Positions 11,487-15,126 of a DNA stretch of 15,126 nt are shown here, piece by piece. Within the stretch, counting starts at the first letter, position 1. Every line of letters starts with the position of its first letter. Location of the stretch: assembly GCA_027310235.1 (NCBI GenBank), contig DAIDBF010000053.1:1-15126 (forward strand). The letters are read 5' to 3'. The position numbers were made by a program, and so were the translations under genes. The stretch is from a bacterium. Lineage in GTDB: Bacteria > Patescibacteriota > Minisyncoccia > UBA6257 > GWB1-50-10. Under the pieces are notes generated by a model. That model did no database searches. It saw nothing but the letters and a program-made list of their open reading frames with translations, and had not been told where the DNA came from.

Positions 11487-12748
11487 AGAAACCGATTTAC
11501 TTGCTGGCATTATTCATTCTGCTTACTGTGTCAATCCAACCCATCTTAGCCGAAGAAAATACTACCAATGCCACCGAGACAAAAATAAAATTAGAGGATT
11601 TAATTGATGTCAAAAATAAAGAACTTCAGAAAATTAAAGAAGAAATGCAAGCAGCAAAGAAAAATCTTGATGATACCGTAACCGAGCGAAAAGGATTGCA
11701 AACCGAACTGCATCATATCGACAAAAATATTAAGACAATGGAACTCGGCATCCGCGCGGCACAAACTGAAGGTCAAAAGCTGGGACTCGAAATACAATCA
11801 CTATCATCGGAAATCAAGAATATAAATAAAATGATCGATTCCAAATTAAAAACACTGCCGGAAATATTGCGTGCCTATCACGAGAAAAGCGAGATCAATC
11901 CGCTATTTGTTCTATTGCAAAAAGGTACAATATCCGAAGCATTTGCGGAGGTGGAATCTTTAAACAGCATACAGGCACAACTTACAACGACCATTAATGA
12001 ATCCCGCGATCTCAAAAATGAACTTGAAGAAAAGCAGGATAATGTTTCTGCAAAACGGGGGGAAATCGAACTGAAAAAGCAGGACATCGCAGCCAAAAAA
12101 GCAATTACCAAAGAAGAGGAGGAACGCAAACAGATACTTCTTGCCGAAACAAAAAATAGAGAGTCGCTCTATCAGAAAAACTACGATGACCTTGCGAAAA
12201 AAGCGATGGAATTTGAAGCAGAAATAGAAAGAACTGAATCTGCCCTAAGGAAGAACATCGATCTTTCAAAACTCCCGGCGCCACAATCCGGTCTGCTCCA
12301 AAATCCCGCCCCCGGAGCAAAATTAACTCAAGGATACGGTCGCACAAATTTTGCCGTTAAGAGCTACAAAAGCCAGTGGCACAACGGAGTTGATTTAGGC
12401 GACCCAATCGGTACGCCTTTATATGCCGCCGAGGCCGGCAAAATAATCGCAACCGGCAACACGGATAAATATTGTCCCGGGCAGGCCTACGGTAAATATG
12501 TAGTCATAAAACATGGCAACAATCTCACAACGCTTTACTCCCATCTTTCGCAATACATCGTAAAAGACGGTCAAGAGGTTAAACGCGGAGAACTTATCGG
12601 CTACATAGGCAAAACCGGTTGGGCAACTGGACCCCACGTTCATTTCACTATTTATGCCTCAAATACTTACGAAACTACAAGGTCGAAATCCTGCGGTTCA
12701 TTACCAGTTGGTGGAGATATTAATCCCCTCGATTATATTTCTTTATAG
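11483..12748 (+). CDS. Secreted M23 peptidoglycan hydrolase with coiled coil (EnvC/NlpD-like)
   Basis: The 421-aa precursor has a signal peptide (MKKPIYLLALFILLTVSIQP), with likely cleavage after ILA at 23. A long charged coiled coil covers about 33-255, and a C-terminal LytM/M23 metallopeptidase domain covers about 275-415. Zn ligands are visible as HNGVD (His300, Asp304) and HVHF (catalytic His385, ligand His387), so the enzyme should be active rather than an EnvC-type pseudo-enzyme. It would cut peptide crosslinks in peptidoglycan outside the cytoplasmic membrane. The coiled coil resembles that of EnvC/PcsB-type division hydrolases. Its place between a copper-binding protein and CopA is unexpected. 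Its start overlaps the tiny ORF, and copA follows after 24 bases, so it is co-transcribed with the copper genes. Confidence 0.92.
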   Translation: MKKPIYLLALFILLTVSIQPILAEENTTNATETKIKLEDLIDVKNKELQKIKEEMQAAKKNLDDTVTERKGLQTELHHIDKNIKTMELGIRAAQTEGQKLGLEIQSLSSEIKNINKMIDSKLKTLPEILRAYHEKSEINPLFVLLQKGTISEAFAEVESLNSIQAQLTTTINESRDLKNELEEKQDNVSAKRGEIELKKQDIAAKKAITKEEEERKQILLAETKNRESLYQKNYDDLAKKAMEFEAEIERTESALRKNIDLSKLPAPQSGLLQNPAPGAKLTQGYGRTNFAVKSYKSQWHNGVDLGDPIGTPLYAAEAGKIIATGNTDKYCPGQAYGKYVVIKHGNNLTTLYSHLSQYIVKDGQEVKRGELIGYIGKTGWATGPHVHFTIYASNTYETTRSKSCGSLPVGGDINPLDYISL

Positions 12749-12772
12749 AAACAGCGAAATAAAAATTCAACT

Positions 12773-15073
12773 ATGACTCAAAAAGTGCAAATTAATATTG
12801 AAGGAATGACTTGCATAAGCTGTGCGCGAAACATTGAGGGATTTGTCAAAACGCTTCCCGGCGTAAAGTCGTCAGAAGTCAGTTTCCCGCTGGAAAAAGC
12901 TTTTGTCGAAATTGACGCAGGTGTTACCAATAGCGCCGAGCTGGCTCAAAAAATCACTAGTCAGCTCGGCTACAAAGCTTTTGCTGAAGCAGAAGAATCC
13001 GCGATTGATAAAGAGGCAAAAGTTCACCGCGAGGAAGTAAGACGGCAAAGAAATTACACTATCATCTCTTGGCTCATTGCTATTCCCGTGATGCTTGGCA
13101 CTTTTCGCGAGTATTGGATTTTAAGTTCGTTTGTCCCGGAATTTTTTGCCAACGGCTACTTCCTATGGCTCTTAACAACTCCCTTAATGTTCGGTCCCGG
13201 TTGGCAATTTTTCCGCGGCACCTGGCGCGGGTTAAAGCACGGCTTCACGGATATGAATCTGCTCGTCGCCACCGGTACCGGCGCGGCCTATCTCTTGGGA
13301 GTAGTAAACACACTTTTCCCCGAAGCCGGATTCGGCGGGCCGAGGGTGGCGTTTTTCGAGTCGGCCGCGCTTCTTATCGCTTTCTTGGTTTTGGGGCGAT
13401 ATCTTGAATCCTTGACGCGCGGAAGAGCTTCGGATGCTATTAAAAAATTAATGGGGCTCAAGGTAAAAAATGCCAGAGTGATAAGAAATGGAAAGGAGGA
13501 AGTCATCCCTATTGATTCCATTGCCGTCGGTGATCTCATGGTGGTCAAACCGGGTGAAAAAATTCCTGTTGACGGCGTCATTCGCGAAGGATATTCGGCT
13601 ATTGACGAATCAATGATCACCGGCGAAAGCATCCCGGTTGAGAAAAAAGCCGGCGATTCTGTTATCGGCGCCACAATCAACAAAAGCGGTTTAATAAAAT
13701 TTGAGGCAGTAAAAATTGGGAAAGACACGATGCTTTCTCAAATCATAGCCTTCATTGAAGAAGCGCAGCTCGCCAAACCGAAAATCCAGAAATTGGCGGA
13801 TAAGGTATCGGCAAATTTTATCCTTATCGTCCATATTCTCGCTCTGCTTGTATTTTTATTCTGGTTTTTTGTCGGCTACGATTACTTTTTCACCGCCGGA
13901 AGCAAATTTTTGCTTTCCAGCATTGTGCTATCATCCGTTCCTGTTTCGGTATTTGCAGTACTCTTGAGCATCACGGTTCTCATCATTTCCTGCCCATGCG
14001 CCGTTGGCTTGGCAACGCCTAGCGCCATAATGGCTGGCACGGCAAATGGCGCAGACAACGGAATTTTAATCCGTGGCGGAGACGCGCTGGAGCGAGCATC
14101 AAAGATTGACACAGTCGTCCTCGATAAAACCGGCACACTTACCAAGGGCAGTCCATCTCTTACCGATGTTCGGAGCGTTTCGGATTTGACGGAAACCGAA
14201 ATATTGCGGCTAGTCGCCTCGGCCGAAAAAGGATCGGAACATCCATTAGGCGAAGCAATCGTTGAAGCAGCAGAAAAGAGAAAACTGCCCTTTGACTCTA
14301 TCTCCAGCTTCAAGGCAATTCCCGGTCAGGGTATTGAAGCGCAGATCGGCGTAAAACAAATTTATTTCGGCAATCGGAAATTAATGAAAGACAAGGGCGT
14401 CTTTATTGTCGAAACCAGCCTGGAAGAAGTAGAAAAACTGGAAGAAGACGGCAAAACTGTCATGCTGCTCGCAGTCGATGGGGCAATAAAAGGTTTCGTG
14501 GGTGTGGCCGATACGCTCAAAGAAAATTCGGCGCAAGTGGTGAAAAAAATGAAAGAACTCGGAATGCGCGTCATCATGCTCACCGGCGATAATCCAAGAA
14601 CCGCAAGCGCTATCGCAAAGAAGACGGATATTTCTGAATTTCTCGCTGAAGTTCTGCCAGAGCACAAGGCGGACGAGATTAAAAAACTCCAAAAAGACGG
14701 CAGAAGGGTCGCTATGGTGGGCGACGGCATCAATGATGCGCCAGCTCTGACACAGGCCGACGCAGGAATTGCTATCGGTTCGGGCTCTGATATCGCCAAG
14801 GAAGCCGGGCAGATAGTTTTAGTGAAAGACGATCTTCGCGATGTTATAAACGCTTTTGATTTGAGTAAAACGACAATGCGAAAAATCAAAGAGAATCTCT
14901 TTTGGGCTTTCGCTTATAACACGCTTGGCATTCCCATCGCCGCCGGCATTCTCTACCCGAGCTTCAAGCTTCTGGTAAGCCCGGAACTCGCGGCACTATT
15001 CATGGCTTTAAGCTCCGTTTCTGTAACCTTGAACACGCTAAGACTTAAAAGGTGGCAGCCGAAAACAATATAG
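12773..15073 (+). CDS. copA: Cu+-exporting P1B-type ATPase
   Basis: This 766-aa pump moves Cu(I) out of the cytoplasm at the cost of ATP. One N-terminal heavy-metal domain has GMTCISC (Cys14, Cys17). The actuator TGES is at 283-286. The membrane CPC site is at 407-409. The phosphorylated Asp lies in DKTGT (Asp451). The HP motif of the nucleotide domain is at 490-491, and GDGIND is at 650-655. The last two helices carry YN (715-716) and MALSS (744-748), the combination typical of the Cu+/Ag+ subgroup P1B-1, so copper specificity is well supported. The length is normal and all catalytic residues are present. It is in one operon with csoR, so induction by copper is expected. No Shine-Dalgarno is evident before the ATG. 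Confidence 0.97.
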   Translation: MTQKVQINIEGMTCISCARNIEGFVKTLPGVKSSEVSFPLEKAFVEIDAGVTNSAELAQKITSQLGYKAFAEAEESAIDKEAKVHREEVRRQRNYTIISWLIAIPVMLGTFREYWILSSFVPEFFANGYFLWLLTTPLMFGPGWQFFRGTWRGLKHGFTDMNLLVATGTGAAYLLGVVNTLFPEAGFGGPRVAFFESAALLIAFLVLGRYLESLTRGRASDAIKKLMGLKVKNARVIRNGKEEVIPIDSIAVGDLMVVKPGEKIPVDGVIREGYSAIDESMITGESIPVEKKAGDSVIGATINKSGLIKFEAVKIGKDTMLSQIIAFIEEAQLAKPKIQKLADKVSANFILIVHILALLVFLFWFFVGYDYFFTAGSKFLLSSIVLSSVPVSVFAVLLSITVLIISCPCAVGLATPSAIMAGTANGADNGILIRGGDALERASKIDTVVLDKTGTLTKGSPSLTDVRSVSDLTETEILRLVASAEKGSEHPLGEAIVEAAEKRKLPFDSISSFKAIPGQGIEAQIGVKQIYFGNRKLMKDKGVFIVETSLEEVEKLEEDGKTVMLLAVDGAIKGFVGVADTLKENSAQVVKKMKELGMRVIMLTGDNPRTASAIAKKTDISEFLAEVLPEHKADEIKKLQKDGRRVAMVGDGINDAPALTQADAGIAIGSGSDIAKEAGQIVLVKDDLRDVINAFDLSKTTMRKIKENLFWAFAYNTLGIPIAAGILYPSFKLLVSPELAALFMALSSVSVTLNTLRLKRWQPKTI

Positions 15074-15085
15074 TATTTTTTCGCT

Positions 15086-15126
15086 ATGAAAATAATAAAT
15101 TCAATTATCATATCGCTTCTCACCAC
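15086..15126 (+). CDS. Start of a further operon gene (partial)
   Basis: An ATG 12 bases after the copA stop opens MKIINSIIISLLT and runs off the window end. The basic residue followed by a hydrophobic stretch looks like a signal peptide or membrane anchor. It is probably a further member of the copper operon. Identity cannot be told from 13 codons. Confidence 0.45.
   Translation, partial: MKIINSIIISLLT

Overview
The window looks like a chromosomal piece of a bacterium of the Candidate Phyla Radiation (Patescibacteria), most likely Parcubacteria-like. This is an inference, because no rRNA or marker set is present. It rests on four things: several short hypothetical membrane proteins of a kind common in those genomes, a large Cys-rich zinc-ribbon protein of a type I associate with them, tRNA genes without encoded CCA, and promoters with a -10 box only 6-10 bases from the start codon (apparently leaderless mRNAs). 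TGA acts as an ordinary stop, so the recoded Gracilibacteria/Absconditabacteria lineages are unlikely.

Layout. (1) 1-2300 is an AT-rich accessory region. Two unrelated hypothetical genes (409-1122, 1337-1759) sit behind the same 180-base leader, which carries promoter, RBS and the first seven codons. Each gene ends in a strong terminator. The pair is bracketed by an inverted pair of 97-base hairpin elements, followed by a 17-bp perfect hairpin and a palindromic element. (2) 2302-4915 (+) holds an ABC exporter, a small coiled-coil/two-helix membrane protein and peptide deformylase. (3) 4916-6600 (-) is a tRNA cluster (Leu-UAA, Arg-GCG, Glu-UUC) around one small membrane-protein gene. It is full of palindromic elements and includes a tRNA-Glu remnant broken by 15-base mini-hairpins. 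(4) 6660-10272 (-) holds a Ca2+/cation exchanger, an archaeal-type UMP kinase and a 592-aa zinc-ribbon protein. Two truncated copies of the zinc-ribbon gene's 5' end lie directly upstream of it. (5) 10885-15126 (+) is a copper-response operon: a CsoR-type Cu(I) sensor with a C-H-H metal site, a 56-aa TRASH/YHS-like Cys/His-rich protein, a tiny coupled ORF, a secreted M23 peptidoglycan hydrolase, a Cu+ P1B-ATPase (CopA), and the start of another gene.

How they work together. The copper operon is the clearest functional unit: sensor, probable metal-binding small protein and exporter are co-directional and tightly packed. A candidate CsoR operator lies between the -35 and -10 boxes, and a cell-wall hydrolase sits unexpectedly inside the operon. 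Elsewhere most genes seem to be transcribed singly from their own leaderless promoters.

The most unusual material is the non-coding DNA. One candidate system is the cassette-like repeat at 252-1359. The other is a family of palindromic or multi-hairpin elements associated with tRNA 3' halves and with breakpoints of gene fragments.
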